This document shows positions 43,313 through 51,025 of a stretch of DNA of 64,000 nt, piece after piece (the first letter of the stretch is position 1; every line of letters begins with the position of its first letter). A model generated the notes under the pieces. The model worked only from the letters and a program-made list of their open reading frames with translations, had not been told where the DNA came from and made no database searches. Source of the stretch: VFMC01 sp040380855. Lineage in GTDB: Bacteria > Actinomycetota > Acidimicrobiia > Acidimicrobiales > Ilumatobacteraceae. The translations under genes and the position numbers were made by a program. The stretch spans positions 1 through 64,000 of the forward strand of contig JBEIIG010000002.1 of the NCBI GenBank assembly GCA_040380855.1, given 5' to 3'.

Positions 43313-43597
43313 TCAGAGTGGTTCGTGGCAGCGGGTGCAGGTGTCGTCGGGGGTGAGCCAGTCGAGGGACACGGGCTTGGGGAACTCGCTGGTGTCGTAG
43401 GTGGTGTCGTCGTGTCGGTCGATGGCGAGGGCGCCGGCGCATTGCTCGAGGACGTCGTCGGTGGGCATGTCGCGGGCGGCCGGAGCGGCGATGCCGTGGG
43501 CGATCATGGTTTCGATGAGGCAGGCCGGGCAGTAGATGTCGGCTTGGTAGGTGTAGGCGGCGATCTCGTCGCTGCGGCGGTAGGGCGGGCGGTTCAT
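43313..43597 (-). CDS. small zinc-ribbon-like protein
   Basis: A 94-residue protein with two CxxC pairs (YCPACLIETM and DTCTRCHEPL) that could hold one zinc. The N-terminus (PPYRRSDEIAAYTYQADI) and acidic middle are unremarkable. ATG 43597 overlaps the ardC stop (ATGA), so it is the second gene of that operon. Function unknown; it may assist ArdC or bind nucleic acid. Confidence 0.7.
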   Translation of the reverse strand: MNRPPYRRSDEIAAYTYQADIYCPACLIETMIAHGIAAPAARDMPTDDVLEQCAGALAIDRHDDTTYDTSEFPKPVSLDWLTPDDTCTRCHEPL

Positions 43598-44517
43598 GCG
43601 GCGACCTCTTCTGCGGTGTCGATGGTGGTGTGGCCGGTGTGGGTGTTGAGCCAGTCGACGGCGGCTTGGGCTCGGCTGGCGACGGTGACGAGGGCGCGGG
43701 CGTCGCTGCGCAGGATGCGCAGCCATCCGGCGAGGTAGGCGGCGTGGTCGGCTCGGGTGATGGTGGTGAGTCCGGTCTGAGCGCACCACATCGCAGCGCC
43801 GAGCTCGGCGACGAGTTCTTCGGCGGCGTAGGCGTCGTCGCCGAATCGGCCGGTGAGGTCGCGGTTGAGGCGGCCGGCGTGGCCGGTCCAGTGGATGGTT
43901 TCGTGGGCTCGGGTGGCGTAGTAGTGGGCGGCGGTGTCGAACTGGGCGAGGGTCGGGAGGTGGATCGAATCGGTGGCGGGCCGGTAGTAGGCGCGGTTGC
44001 CGCCTTCGATGACGGTGGCGGCGACGGCGGTGAGGTACTGCTCGGCGGCGTCGAGGCGGGCGGGTGTGTCTCGTTCGGTTCGTTGCTGGTTGCGGCGGGC
44101 GATGATGTCGTCGGCTCCGTCGCATTGCTCGGCTGCGAACACGGCGTAGGCGCGGGCGATGAGGCGAGGCCGTCCGGTGGGCGTGTCGTCGGTGTCGTCG
44201 GTCGTGGTGTCTGCGTCGGTGGGGTTGGTGGGCTTCCAGAGCACAACTTGGGTGGCGCGTTCGCCGCGTCGGACTTGGGCGCCGTGGCGTTGCCAGGCGC
44301 GGTAGGTGCCGAAGGTGCCTGAGGTCCAGTCGTGGGCGGCGGTGACCATGGCGAGCCAGACGGCGTTCATGCCGCGGTAGGGGCGGTGGTCGATGCTGGT
44401 GGGTGTGCCGGCGTCGGCGAGGTGGTGCCATGGCATGCGCCAGGTTCCGGCGGCGCCGGTTTCGATGTCGTCGATGAGCTGGGTGGTGATGGTGGCGAAC
44501 AGGTCGTTGGCGTGCAT
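43594..44517 (-). CDS. ardC: ArdC-like antirestriction protein
   Basis: A 307-residue protein. The N-terminal ssDNA-binding domain is typical (PWHHLADAGTPTSIDHRPYR, YRGMNAVWLAM, GERATQVVLWKP). The C-terminal zincin-like domain has HETIHWTGH (HExxH) with a downstream Glu in AEELVAELGAAMW. ArdC proteins protect incoming plasmid DNA from host restriction. Its presence here fits a conjugative origin of the 43-48 kb block. Confidence 0.9.
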   Translation of the reverse strand: MHANDLFATITTQLIDDIETGAAGTWRMPWHHLADAGTPTSIDHRPYRGMNAVWLAMVTAAHDWTSGTFGTYRAWQRHGAQVRRGERATQVVLWKPTNPTDADTTTDDTDDTPTGRPRLIARAYAVFAAEQCDGADDIIARRNQQRTERDTPARLDAAEQYLTAVAATVIEGGNRAYYRPATDSIHLPTLAQFDTAAHYYATRAHETIHWTGHAGRLNRDLTGRFGDDAYAAEELVAELGAAMWCAQTGLTTITRADHAAYLAGWLRILRSDARALVTVASRAQAAVDWLNTHTGHTTIDTAEEVAA

Positions 44518-44544
44518 CGGGTGTGTCCTTCCGGTGTCGGGTGG

Positions 44545-44665
44545 GCGGCTTCGCCCTCCGGGCGTCTGGCCCGCCGCCGGAAGCGGCCGTGTCAACCCGA
44601 AGGGCTTGGCCCCGAGGAACGAGGGGCTTGACACGGCTGCGGGCGGCGGGCAGCACGGCACCGCC
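44545..44665 (-). ncRNA. structured leader repeat R, copy 1 (before ardC)
   Basis: On the plus strand GTGTCAA (44590-44596) and TTGACAC (44629-44635) close a stem that holds GGCCCCGAGGAACGAGGGGC. Outside it GGCCCGCCGCC pairs with GGGCGGCGGGC. A separate hairpin CGCCCTCCGGGCG lies on the ardC side. The minus-strand transcript would carry this as the 5' leader, about 30 nt before the ardC ATG. Stems covary with copies 2 and 3. Confidence 0.6.
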
Positions 44666-44735
44666 GGCCCACCAGGCCGGCGCCACGGCACACCCGCTCG
44701 AGCCGGGTCGACGGTGACCCGTCGGTGACGGCACA
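44655..44735. repeat. ACGGCAC-linked hairpins, set 1
   Basis: Linkers ACGGCAC begin at 44655, 44685 and 44728. Between the first two is GCCGGCC-acca-GGCCGGC, between the next two a longer CGGGTC/GACCCG-type hairpin. This region follows the end of the WhiB operon. Confidence 0.5.
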
Positions 44736-44782
44736 CGCGGCGCCCGGCCCCCCCCGGGGGTGGTGCGGGACCGGGGCGGGTG

Positions 44783-45226
44783 TCAGTGGCGGACGGGGTA
44801 GAGACTGCGGCCGCGGTGTTCCACGACGCCGAGGCGCACGGCGCGTTGCAGCGCCGTGTAGGCGGTGGCGTTGGGGAGCCAGACGTGCTCGAGGAGTTGG
44901 TCGAGCGCGGTCTGGTCGGGGTCGGCGTCGTAGAACAGGTCGTAGAGCTCGTCGTCGCTGATCTTCGGTGCCGGGCCGGGTGCCGGCGCGGTGTCGGGTG
45001 GTGGTGCGGGTCGTTCGTCGGCGGCGAGTCCGCCCCACACGCCGAACGGCTCCGCACTGTCGACCGCGTGGGCCCGGCAGGCGTTGCGGACCGGGCAGAC
45101 GTCGCACACGGTCTTTGCGGCGGCAACTGATGCGGGGTGCGGGTCGTAGAACAGGGCGGGGTCGGTGCCGCGGCATGCGGCGTGTGTCCGCCACCTCGGC
45201 CCTGGGGGTGCGGTGGTGGTGCTCAT
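44783..45226 (-). CDS. WhiB-family transcriptional regulator
   Basis: A 147-residue WhiB protein. The four cluster cysteines are in AACRGTDPALFY, CDVCPVRNAC, and the G[V/I]WGG turn is present (EPFGVWGGLAADE). A Pro-rich linker and an extra C-terminal winged-helix-like region (about 60 residues: ALDQLLEHVWLPNATAYTAL) extend it beyond the usual 80-100 residues. WhiB proteins bind [4Fe-4S] and sigma factor and occur in Actinobacteria and their phages and plasmids. ATG overlaps the upstream gene. Confidence 0.9.
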   Translation of the reverse strand: MSTTTAPPGPRWRTHAACRGTDPALFYDPHPASVAAAKTVCDVCPVRNACRAHAVDSAEPFGVWGGLAADERPAPPPDTAPAPGPAPKISDDELYDLFYDADPDQTALDQLLEHVWLPNATAYTALQRAVRLGVVEHRGRSLYPVRH

Positions 45227-45666
45227 CGCTGGGCGAGGCGGTCGGGGTAGGCGGCGGCGAGGTAGGGCGGGAGCTGTGCGATCTGGCGTTGCGTGAGCGG
45301 GGCGAGCCAGAGCCGGACGGCGATGCGGTCACCGGTGCGGCGGGTGATCCCGAACCGGTCGAGTCGTTCGAGGCTGCGCCAGACACGGGCGGCGGAGTTG
45401 CCGATGCCGAAGGTGAGCGCGAGGTCCTCGATCGTCCACAGGCTGGGTCCGTCGGTGGCGTGGCGGGCGAAGCGGTGCGCCATGGCCATGCCGATCGTTC
45501 CGATCGAGGGCGTGTACCAGACGAGCGCGTCGTCGGTGTCGGTGCGCACGGCACCGGTGGCTGCTTCGACGATCGGGTCGTGCCAGGCCTCGACGGTGAA
45601 CGTGACGTGCTCGGCGATGCTCGTGATCGTGGGGGTCGGGTCGATGGTGGGTGCGGTGGTGGACAT
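45223..45666 (-). CDS. hypothetical winged-helix-like protein
   Basis: A 147-residue protein. A strand-rich N-terminus (HVTFTVEAWHDPIVEAATGA) is followed by a helical domain with a winged-helix look: GPSLWTIEDLALTFGIGNSA, ARVWRSLERLDRFGITRRTG, DRIAVRLWLAPLTQRQIAQL. It is probably DNA-binding. It starts the operon with whiB (ATGA overlap) and follows the leader repeat copy 2. No family recognised. Confidence 0.65.
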   Translation of the reverse strand: MSTTAPTIDPTPTITSIAEHVTFTVEAWHDPIVEAATGAVRTDTDDALVWYTPSIGTIGMAMAHRFARHATDGPSLWTIEDLALTFGIGNSAARVWRSLERLDRFGITRRTGDRIAVRLWLAPLTQRQIAQLPPYLAAAYPDRLAQR

Positions 45667-45734
45667 GAGGGCCTCCGTGGTGGTGGGAGTGACACGGCGC
45701 CCCGGGGCCGGTTGGGCTTCCCCGACCGTCCCGA

Positions 45735-45872
45735 CCCCGGAGGCGTCGTGCCGTGCCCGACCGGGTGGCCGGGCTTCGCCCTACGGGCGCTGGGCCACCG
45801 GCGACGGCGGCGTCAACCGTCAGGCTTGGCCCCGAGGAACGAGGGGCTTGACGCCGACGGCGTGGTGGCCCA
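45735..45872 (-). ncRNA. structured leader repeat R, copy 2 (before the whiB operon)
   Basis: CGTCAA (45810-45815) pairs with TTGACG (45848-45853), the covarying form of GTGTCAA/TTGACAC. Inside is the same GGCTTGGCCCCGAGGAACGA block. The outer stem TGGGCCACC pairs with GGTGGCCCA, different bases from copy 1 but still paired. CGCCCTACGGGCG is the gene-side hairpin. It lies about 70 nt upstream of the 45666 start. Confidence 0.6.
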
Positions 45873-45874
45873 AC

Positions 45875-45935
45875 ACGGCACCCGGCCCGAAGGGCCGGCA
45901 ACGGCACCCACCCCAGCGGTGGTCACGGCACCCCG
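45875..45935. repeat. ACGGCAC-linked hairpins, set 2
   Basis: ACGGCACC linkers start at 45875, 45901 and 45925 (26 and 24 nt apart). They separate GGCCCgaaGGGCC and CACCCcagcGGTG hairpins. The stem sequences differ between units but remain paired. Confidence 0.55.
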
Positions 45936-45972
45936 CCATCAAGCCGCTCAGCAGATCGTCGTCCCGGAGTTG

Positions 45973-45992
45973 CTCCCGAGAACACTCCCGAG
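45973..45992. repeat. 12-nt-period CTCCCGAG pair beside parB
   Basis: CTCCCGAG occurs at 45973-45980 and 45985-45992, preceded by GTCCCGGAGTTG. The array at 41045 has the same heptamer, period and preceding GTCCCGGAGTCG. It lies about 60 nt beyond the parB-like stop and could be a ParB-binding or replication iteron. Confidence 0.5.
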
Positions 45993-46054
45993 CGGCAACA
46001 ACCTGGCCCGGTCTGCCCGCCGACCGAATGGTGGGCAGACCGGTCGCAGACGTG

Positions 46055-47425
46055 TCAGTCCCGGTCGGGCCGGTCCGTGAGCGTGGCGGCGGTCCACTCG
46101 TCGGGTGTCCAGCCGGTGGCGATCAACGCGTCGAGATAGTCACGGCACTGGCTGCTCGACGCCGACCAGTACATGCGGTTCTCGGCCAGGCCGAGCGCGA
46201 CCGCCCCGGCGACCCGTGTCAACGCAGCGACCGTGTCAGCACCGTCGAGCAGATCGATTGCGGTGGCGTCGCGGGGCTGGTCGTGGCCGAGGATCGTCGC
46301 TGCGAACACGACCGCGTCGCGTCCGGCTTCGAGCACCACCGACCGCAACGCCAGCCGTGTCAGGTCCGCCTGAGCGAACCCGCCGCGGGCTTTGGCGAAC
46401 GTCTCGGTCGCATGCGACAGACGCTCCAGGCGGGCCTTGCGCTTGGCGTGGGACTCGTCCTGAGTTGGCGGTCGGCTCGGCGTGCGGTCCGACGCCAGGT
46501 CGCTCTCGCTTTTCGCCGTGGCGATGCGCTGCGGGTCGTGGCGGCGAGGGTCGACGCACACGTCGAAGACCTCGACCCCATCGCCCCACGACGTGGCCTT
46601 CACCACCACGGCATGGCACGGCTCGGCGGTGTGGGCGCGGCAGCCGTCGGGATCGAACAGTTCGCCCAGACGGCGGGCCTTGTCCGGTGCCGGGTGATCG
46701 TCGCTGTGCACGACCGGTTGCGTGGCGGCGGCACGATCGAGAGCCTCTCGGTAGTTGTCGCGACGGCGTTGCGTCTCACGGTAGGAGGCGACGACACGGG
46801 CAGGGTCCTGCCAGGTGCGTCCGGCGAGTTGCTCGCACGCGGCGTCGAGATGATCGGGGCCGAGATCAGCGAGCGACGCTGCGGCCTCCCCGGCTGCGAT
46901 TGACAACTCACCCGAGTCCAACTTGTCACGCCACTGTGCGGGCAGGATCGTGACCGCCATCCGAGCACGCACCCACGACTGCGACCGGCCGATCCGGCGG
47001 CACAACTTCGACGGGGTCAGGCCACTCTCGAGCGACATCAGCCGTTCGATCGCTGCGACCTCCTCCGACAACGTGAGATCACTGCGGTTCGAGTTCTCCG
47101 ACAGCCCGGCCTCGATCACCCCCACCCGCGTCATCGGCCGGACCACTGCCGGCACCTCGGTCACCCCGGCCTGCAGACCAGCGGCATGGCGGCGGCGACC
47201 GGCAACGATCAGGTACACGCCGTGGTTGTCGGCGGGCAGCACGACGAGCGGTTCGATGATCCCGTGCGCCCGGATCGACCGGGTCAGCTCGGTCAGATCA
47301 CCGAGCGTGTGCCGCGGGTTGTCCGGATGCGGGGCCATGTCGGCGAGGTTCAGCCAGCACAACTGCGGTTCGAGCTCGACCGGGTCGCCGTCGGCGTCAG
47401 TGTTGGTGGGGTCGGTGATGGTCAT
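46055..47425 (-). CDS. ParB-like partition/regulatory protein
   Basis: A 456-residue protein. The N-terminal ParB/sulfiredoxin domain has PHPDNPRHTLGDLTELTRSI, GIIEPLVVLP and the CTP-site-like VAGRRRHAAGLQAG, then the box SENSNRSDLTLSEEVAAIER. The HTH follows (LTPSKLCRRIGRSQSWVRAR). A long C-terminal region with Cys/His (CRAHTAEPCHAVVVK) is atypical. No parA is visible. AGGAGG precedes the ATG, which overlaps the small gene upstream. It may partition or regulate a formerly episomal element. Confidence 0.88.
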   Translation of the reverse strand: MTITDPTNTDADGDPVELEPQLCWLNLADMAPHPDNPRHTLGDLTELTRSIRAHGIIEPLVVLPADNHGVYLIVAGRRRHAAGLQAGVTEVPAVVRPMTRVGVIEAGLSENSNRSDLTLSEEVAAIERLMSLESGLTPSKLCRRIGRSQSWVRARMAVTILPAQWRDKLDSGELSIAAGEAAASLADLGPDHLDAACEQLAGRTWQDPARVVASYRETQRRRDNYREALDRAAATQPVVHSDDHPAPDKARRLGELFDPDGCRAHTAEPCHAVVVKATSWGDGVEVFDVCVDPRRHDPQRIATAKSESDLASDRTPSRPPTQDESHAKRKARLERLSHATETFAKARGGFAQADLTRLALRSVVLEAGRDAVVFAATILGHDQPRDATAIDLLDGADTVAALTRVAGAVALGLAENRMYWSASSSQCRDYLDALIATGWTPDEWTAATLTDRPDRD

Positions 47426-47730
47426 GGGGTTCCTCCTTGTTGGGATGCCGCGATCGTCTGGATCCACGGACGCGACGGTGTGTCGGTAGCGACCCGGTTC
47501 GGGTCGATGTGGGCGCAGGTGTCATCCGAAGCGCAGACCCACACCTCGCCCTGTTCGATCAGCACCCGACGAGCAGCCGTCATCGCGACGCCGAGCGATC
47601 CGGTGTTCACGTGCTCCACCCCGCAGCGGTCCACGACCACATACGTCGGGGCGCCCGCGGTGGGGGCGTGGAACAGCACCGGCTGTCCACCCGGCGCGAC
47701 GCACGACTCGACCATTTCGACTTGTGCCAC
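47422..47730 (-). CDS. small hypothetical protein before parB
   Basis: A 102-residue protein from GTG 47730 with GGGAGG 6 nt upstream. It is mostly beta (APTYVVVDRCGVEHVNTGSL, VLIEQGEVWVCASDDTCAHI) with three Cys, ending in a TPSRPWIQTIAASQQ helix. It overlaps parB by 4 nt and is the first gene after leader repeat copy 3. Function unknown. Confidence 0.7.
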   Translation of the reverse strand: MAQVEMVESCVAPGGQPVLFHAPTAGAPTYVVVDRCGVEHVNTGSLGVAMTAARRVLIEQGEVWVCASDDTCAHIDPNRVATDTPSRPWIQTIAASQQGGTP

Positions 47731-47774
47731 GACTGACCTCCCTTCGGTGTGCTGAGAAGTCCCGAAACCGGGCG

Positions 47775-47885
47775 TGGCCGGGGCTTCGCCCTCCGGGCGC
47801 AGGGTCGCCGGCGGGCGCCGTGTCAACCCGAAGGGCTCGGCCCCGAGGAACGAGGGGCTTGACACGGCGAACGCCAGCGACCCCC
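47775..47885 (-). ncRNA. structured leader repeat R, copy 3 (before the parB operon)
   Basis: GTGTCAACCCGAAGGGCTCG begins at 47820 and TTGACAC closes the stem at 47859-47865. The outer stem here is GGGTCGC with GCGACCC, a third paired variant. The gene-side hairpin CGCCCTCCGGGCG is kept. It precedes the operon start at 47730 by about 50 nt. Confidence 0.6.
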
Positions 47886-47942
47886 ACGGCACCCCGCCAA
47901 TCGGCGGGCCACGGCACCCGCCCGTAGGGCGGCAACAGCACC
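47886..47942. repeat. ACGGCAC-linked hairpins, set 3
   Basis: Linkers ACGGCACC at 47886 and 47911 and ACAGCACC at 47935 (25 and 24 nt apart) separate CCCGCCaatcGGCGGG and GCCCgtaGGGC hairpins. This set lies between the leader repeat and the divergent excisionase gene. Confidence 0.55.
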
Positions 47943-48026
47943 AGCTATCAGCGAGGTGTCACGCCGACCGGGGTTCGAGGGTGGGATCACTCACATGGAG
48001 CCGCACGACGACACCCGGAGCACGCC

Positions 48027-48371
48027 GTGATCCCCGACCCCGCCACACGCGCTTGCATCACCGCCGACGAAGCCTTCGCCGAGCTCGGCATCGACCGCAC
48101 CACCGGGTACCGCGCCATCAAAGAAGGCACCTTCCCCGTGCCCGTCATTCGCGTCGGCCGGCTCATCCGCGTCCCCACCGCCGCGCTCCGCCGACTCCTC
48201 GACGCCGACGAAGACGACCTCGAGAACCCGATGGTCACCGACCAGTACGATGACGACCCCACCACCGAGCTGCCGGCAACGCCGGCACTCCGACTGGTGC
48301 CTCGGCCCGAGCTGGCCCACCAACGCACACCGGCCGCAACGCGGCCCGAACGCAACGGGGGCCACCCATGA
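48027..48371 (+). CDS. excisionase-like HTH_17 protein
   Basis: A 114-residue protein from GTG 48027. Residues 10-65 form the excisionase fold: ITADEAFAELGIDRTTGYRA, GTFPVPVIRVGRLIRVPTAA, LRRLLDADEDD. The C-terminus is acidic then basic. Its stop overlaps the ATG of integrase 3 (ATGA), the classic xis-int pair, so it is the likely directionality factor for that element. Confidence 0.88.
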   Translation: MIPDPATRACITADEAFAELGIDRTTGYRAIKEGTFPVPVIRVGRLIRVPTAALRRLLDADEDDLENPMVTDQYDDDPTTELPATPALRLVPRPELAHQRTPAATRPERNGGHP

Positions 48372-49618
48372 GCCAACGAGGATCGATCCACCGTCGGGGC
48401 GATGTCTGGATCGCGTACTGGCGCACCGAGACGCACGAGGGGCGCAAGCAGCACACCAAGTCGTTCCGCACGAAGAAGGAAGCCCAGGAATTCCTTACCG
48501 ACACGATGTCGGCGATCCGAGGAGGTGTGTTCTCGGAGCCTTCCAAGGTGACACTCGGCGAGTTCCTCCTCGAGCGGTGGCTGCCCACCAAGAAGATGGC
48601 TGTCCGCGTGAGCACCTACGCCAGCTATCGAGGGCTCGTGGAGCGTCACATCGTTCCGGCGCTCGGGCACCTGCAGATCCAGCAGCTGTCAGCTGATCGG
48701 CTCGACAAGTTCTACGCCGACCTCGTCTCGCGAGGTCTCGCCACGAAGACCATCCGTAACATCCACGTGCTCCTCCATCGAGCACTCGCAGATGCCGTTC
48801 GCAAGAACTTGGTGCCGCGCAACGTCGCCGACGCCGCTGACCCTCCCAAGCTCAATCGAGCCGACCGAAAGGAAATGAAGACATGGACGCCAGAGCAGCT
48901 CCGAAAGTTCTTCGCCGGCATCATCGACCACCGACTCGCAACGGCCTACATCCTCGCCGCCACCACCGGCATGCGCCGCGGAGAAGTGCTCGGGGTCAGG
49001 TGGCGCGACATCGACTTCAAGTCGCGACGCCTCCACGTTCAACAAACCGTGCTCACCGTCGAGTATCAGATCGTCATCGGCCGACCCAAGACCCTCCGAG
49101 GTGAACGCAAAATCGCGCTCGATGAACAAACGATCCGAGTACTGCAGATTCACCGCGAGGCCCAGCGGCGCGAGAAGCAACTGCTTGGTGACGGCTACCA
49201 GGATCACGGGCTGGTGTTCGCCCGCGAGGACGGCGCACCGGTGCACCCAGACTACTTCTCGCAAACCTTCGACCGAACCGTGAAGCGGCTCGGGCTTCCC
49301 AAGATCCGTCTGCATGATCTCCGGCACACCCACGCCACGCTCGGTCTGGCCGCCGGCGTCCACGTCAAGGTCATCGCTGACCGACTCGGTCACGCCACGA
49401 CGAGCTTCACTCAGGACGTGTACATGCACGCGATCCCGGCCGTCGAGGAGGACGCAGCCGACCAGATCGCGAACATCGTGTTCAAGGGCACGAGCAACCC
49501 TGAGCACTCGGATGAGGTCTCCACCGGTCGTGGGGACCATGTCTTGCGGGACGGCGGCGATGCCAAAGACGACAAACCGTCACCCGACGAATCGTACGAT
49601 GAGACCGATGGTCGCTGA
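48368..49618 (+). CDS. tyrosine recombinase / site-specific integrase 3
   Basis: A 416-residue integrase: arm-binding domain (GSIHRRGDVWIAYWRTETHE), core-binding domain (LGEFLLERWLPTKKMAVRVS) and catalytic domain with TGMRRGEVLGVRW, HDLRHTHAT, LGHATTS and the Tyr in DVYMHAIPA. A 50-residue acidic polar tail extends beyond the catalytic domain. It lies 2.4 kb from the live tRNA with three genes between, so it is probably the enzyme of the last-integrated element. Confidence 0.95.
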   Translation: MSQRGSIHRRGDVWIAYWRTETHEGRKQHTKSFRTKKEAQEFLTDTMSAIRGGVFSEPSKVTLGEFLLERWLPTKKMAVRVSTYASYRGLVERHIVPALGHLQIQQLSADRLDKFYADLVSRGLATKTIRNIHVLLHRALADAVRKNLVPRNVADAADPPKLNRADRKEMKTWTPEQLRKFFAGIIDHRLATAYILAATTGMRRGEVLGVRWRDIDFKSRRLHVQQTVLTVEYQIVIGRPKTLRGERKIALDEQTIRVLQIHREAQRREKQLLGDGYQDHGLVFAREDGAPVHPDYFSQTFDRTVKRLGLPKIRLHDLRHTHATLGLAAGVHVKVIADRLGHATTSFTQDVYMHAIPAVEEDAADQIANIVFKGTSNPEHSDEVSTGRGDHVLRDGGDAKDDKPSPDESYDETDGR

Positions 49619-50477
49619 GCGAGCGACGGTGCTCCTCACCGTCAAGGCATCTCCGGAGATCGGGCGCGCGCATGGAGAGACGGTGTGCGTGGCCGGCATC
49701 CGCCTCGACGGTGACGAGTATCGCTGGATCCGACTGTTCCCAGTGCAATGGCATTGGTTCTGGAAGGGCGAGCATCCCAAGTACCAGGTGATCGAGCTTG
49801 AGATCGACAAGCACGACAAGGACCAACGGCCAGAGTCGTACCGACCACGACTCGACACGACGGCCGTGCTCGACCAGCTGCCTGCAGGGAAGCGCCGCGC
49901 CGAGGTACTCAACCGGTTGCCCCAGTACACGATGTGCGACCTCGTCGCAGCGAAGGGTTGGACGCGCCCGTCCCTGGGGTTGGTGGTCCCGAGCGAGATC
50001 ACCGGCTTCGTCCGCGAGGACCACACCGGCGACACTGCCCATACGGCGAAGATGAACCGGGCTGCGCAGGGCAGTCTCCTCGCTCAGGGCGCACCGAACC
50101 TCGAGTTCTCGCCGTTCACGTTCAAGCTTGCCTACCGCTGCCATTCGGCCTCTTGCCGCGGCCACGAACAGAGCATCGTCGACTGGGAGATCTCCGAGGC
50201 GTGGCGGAACTGGCGGCGCAGCTACCCGACCGACTACCTCGATCGGATCGAAGAGAAGTGGCTCAGCCTGGTCGACCCAGCGCGTCTGCCGGCGCTGTAC
50301 GTGGGCAACCAGCACCAGGCACCGCAGGGCTTCCTTGTGCTCGGCATCGCCCGCGACGTCACGCCGGTCGAACCGACGCCAGTGGGTCCCGGTCCAGGAG
50401 ATACCGCGCCACGATCGAGCGATGGCAGGAGCACGGATCCGCCTCGAAGCACAGAAGGCCGACTGTTCGATCTCTGA
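49608..50477 (+). CDS. unrecognised cargo protein, possible nucleic-acid-binding
   Basis: A 289-residue protein beginning VAERATVLLTVKASPEIG, with a strand-rich first half (VCVAGIRLDGDEYRWIRLFP, KYQVIELEIDKHDKDQRPES) that resembles an OB-like or PUA-like barrel. The second half has CHSASCRGHEQSIVDWE, a possible Cys/His metal site, and a Trp-rich helix. It overlaps the integrase 3 end, and its 3' end overlaps the convergent DUF488 gene by 119 nt. The pairing suggests a joint role, perhaps in defence, but this is inference. Confidence 0.7.
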   Translation: MVAERATVLLTVKASPEIGRAHGETVCVAGIRLDGDEYRWIRLFPVQWHWFWKGEHPKYQVIELEIDKHDKDQRPESYRPRLDTTAVLDQLPAGKRRAEVLNRLPQYTMCDLVAAKGWTRPSLGLVVPSEITGFVREDHTGDTAHTAKMNRAAQGSLLAQGAPNLEFSPFTFKLAYRCHSASCRGHEQSIVDWEISEAWRNWRRSYPTDYLDRIEEKWLSLVDPARLPALYVGNQHQAPQGFLVLGIARDVTPVEPTPVGPGPGDTAPRSSDGRSTDPPRSTEGRLFDL

Positions 50478-50961
50478 GCATCGCGTCGACCCGATCCAGC
50501 GCCGCCGACCCGTTGCGGTCAAGGTGCGCTTCGAAGGCGGCGACGCTGTCCGGGCGCTGCTCACGGAAACCGTCCCGGTTGTCTCGAGGGTTACCAAGCG
50601 TCGGCTCATGCACGTAGGCGATACCGCATGCCGCCAGCTTCTCCGCTAACCCGCGCTTGGACAGGCCACGCTTGCGGCTGATCGCGTTCTCCCGAACGTC
50701 GACGAGCACTGACACCCCCGCCTCGACCAGAGCGTCGACGAGCTCATCAACGCTGCGGCCCTCGTAGCCGACGGACACGATGGTCGAAGGACGCGTCAGC
50801 TTGTGAGCAGTCCCAAGGGACACATCCGCCGCCACGGCGAGATCGGTGAGCGTCTCACGCTTCGAGCGCAGCGCTCGGATCAGCCGATTGCGCTCGATCT
50901 CCGCCTCGTTCAGTCGTTTCGCTGCGTCCCGAAGCGGATCAAGGGTCTGTCGTGCTGCCAT
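50359..50961 (-). CDS. HTH-DUF488 family protein
   Basis: A 200-residue protein. The N-terminal 60 residues are a helical DNA-binding-like domain (LTDLAVAADVSLGTAHKLTR). The rest is DUF488: VGYEGRSVDELVDALVEAGV, VLVDVRENAISRKRGLSKRG, LLCFEADPCSCHRSIVARYL. The conserved Cys-His near the end is the family signature. DUF488 members are poorly understood; several sit in defence-rich islands. It is convergent with and overlaps the preceding gene. Confidence 0.85.
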   Translation of the reverse strand: MAARQTLDPLRDAAKRLNEAEIERNRLIRALRSKRETLTDLAVAADVSLGTAHKLTRPSTIVSVGYEGRSVDELVDALVEAGVSVLVDVRENAISRKRGLSKRGLAEKLAACGIAYVHEPTLGNPRDNRDGFREQRPDSVAAFEAHLDRNGSAALDRVDAMLRDRTVGLLCFEADPCSCHRSIVARYLLDRDPLASVRPA

Positions 50962-51025
50962 ACATCACCCACACTTTCAGAAATTGAAATCCAACGCGAA
51001 TCGGCGCGAGACGTTCGTGTGTGGG

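Noticed and set aside
43235..47942. CRISPR array
   Set aside because: Linkers are only 7-8 nt, intervening parts are hairpins rather than unique spacers, and no cas gene is present.
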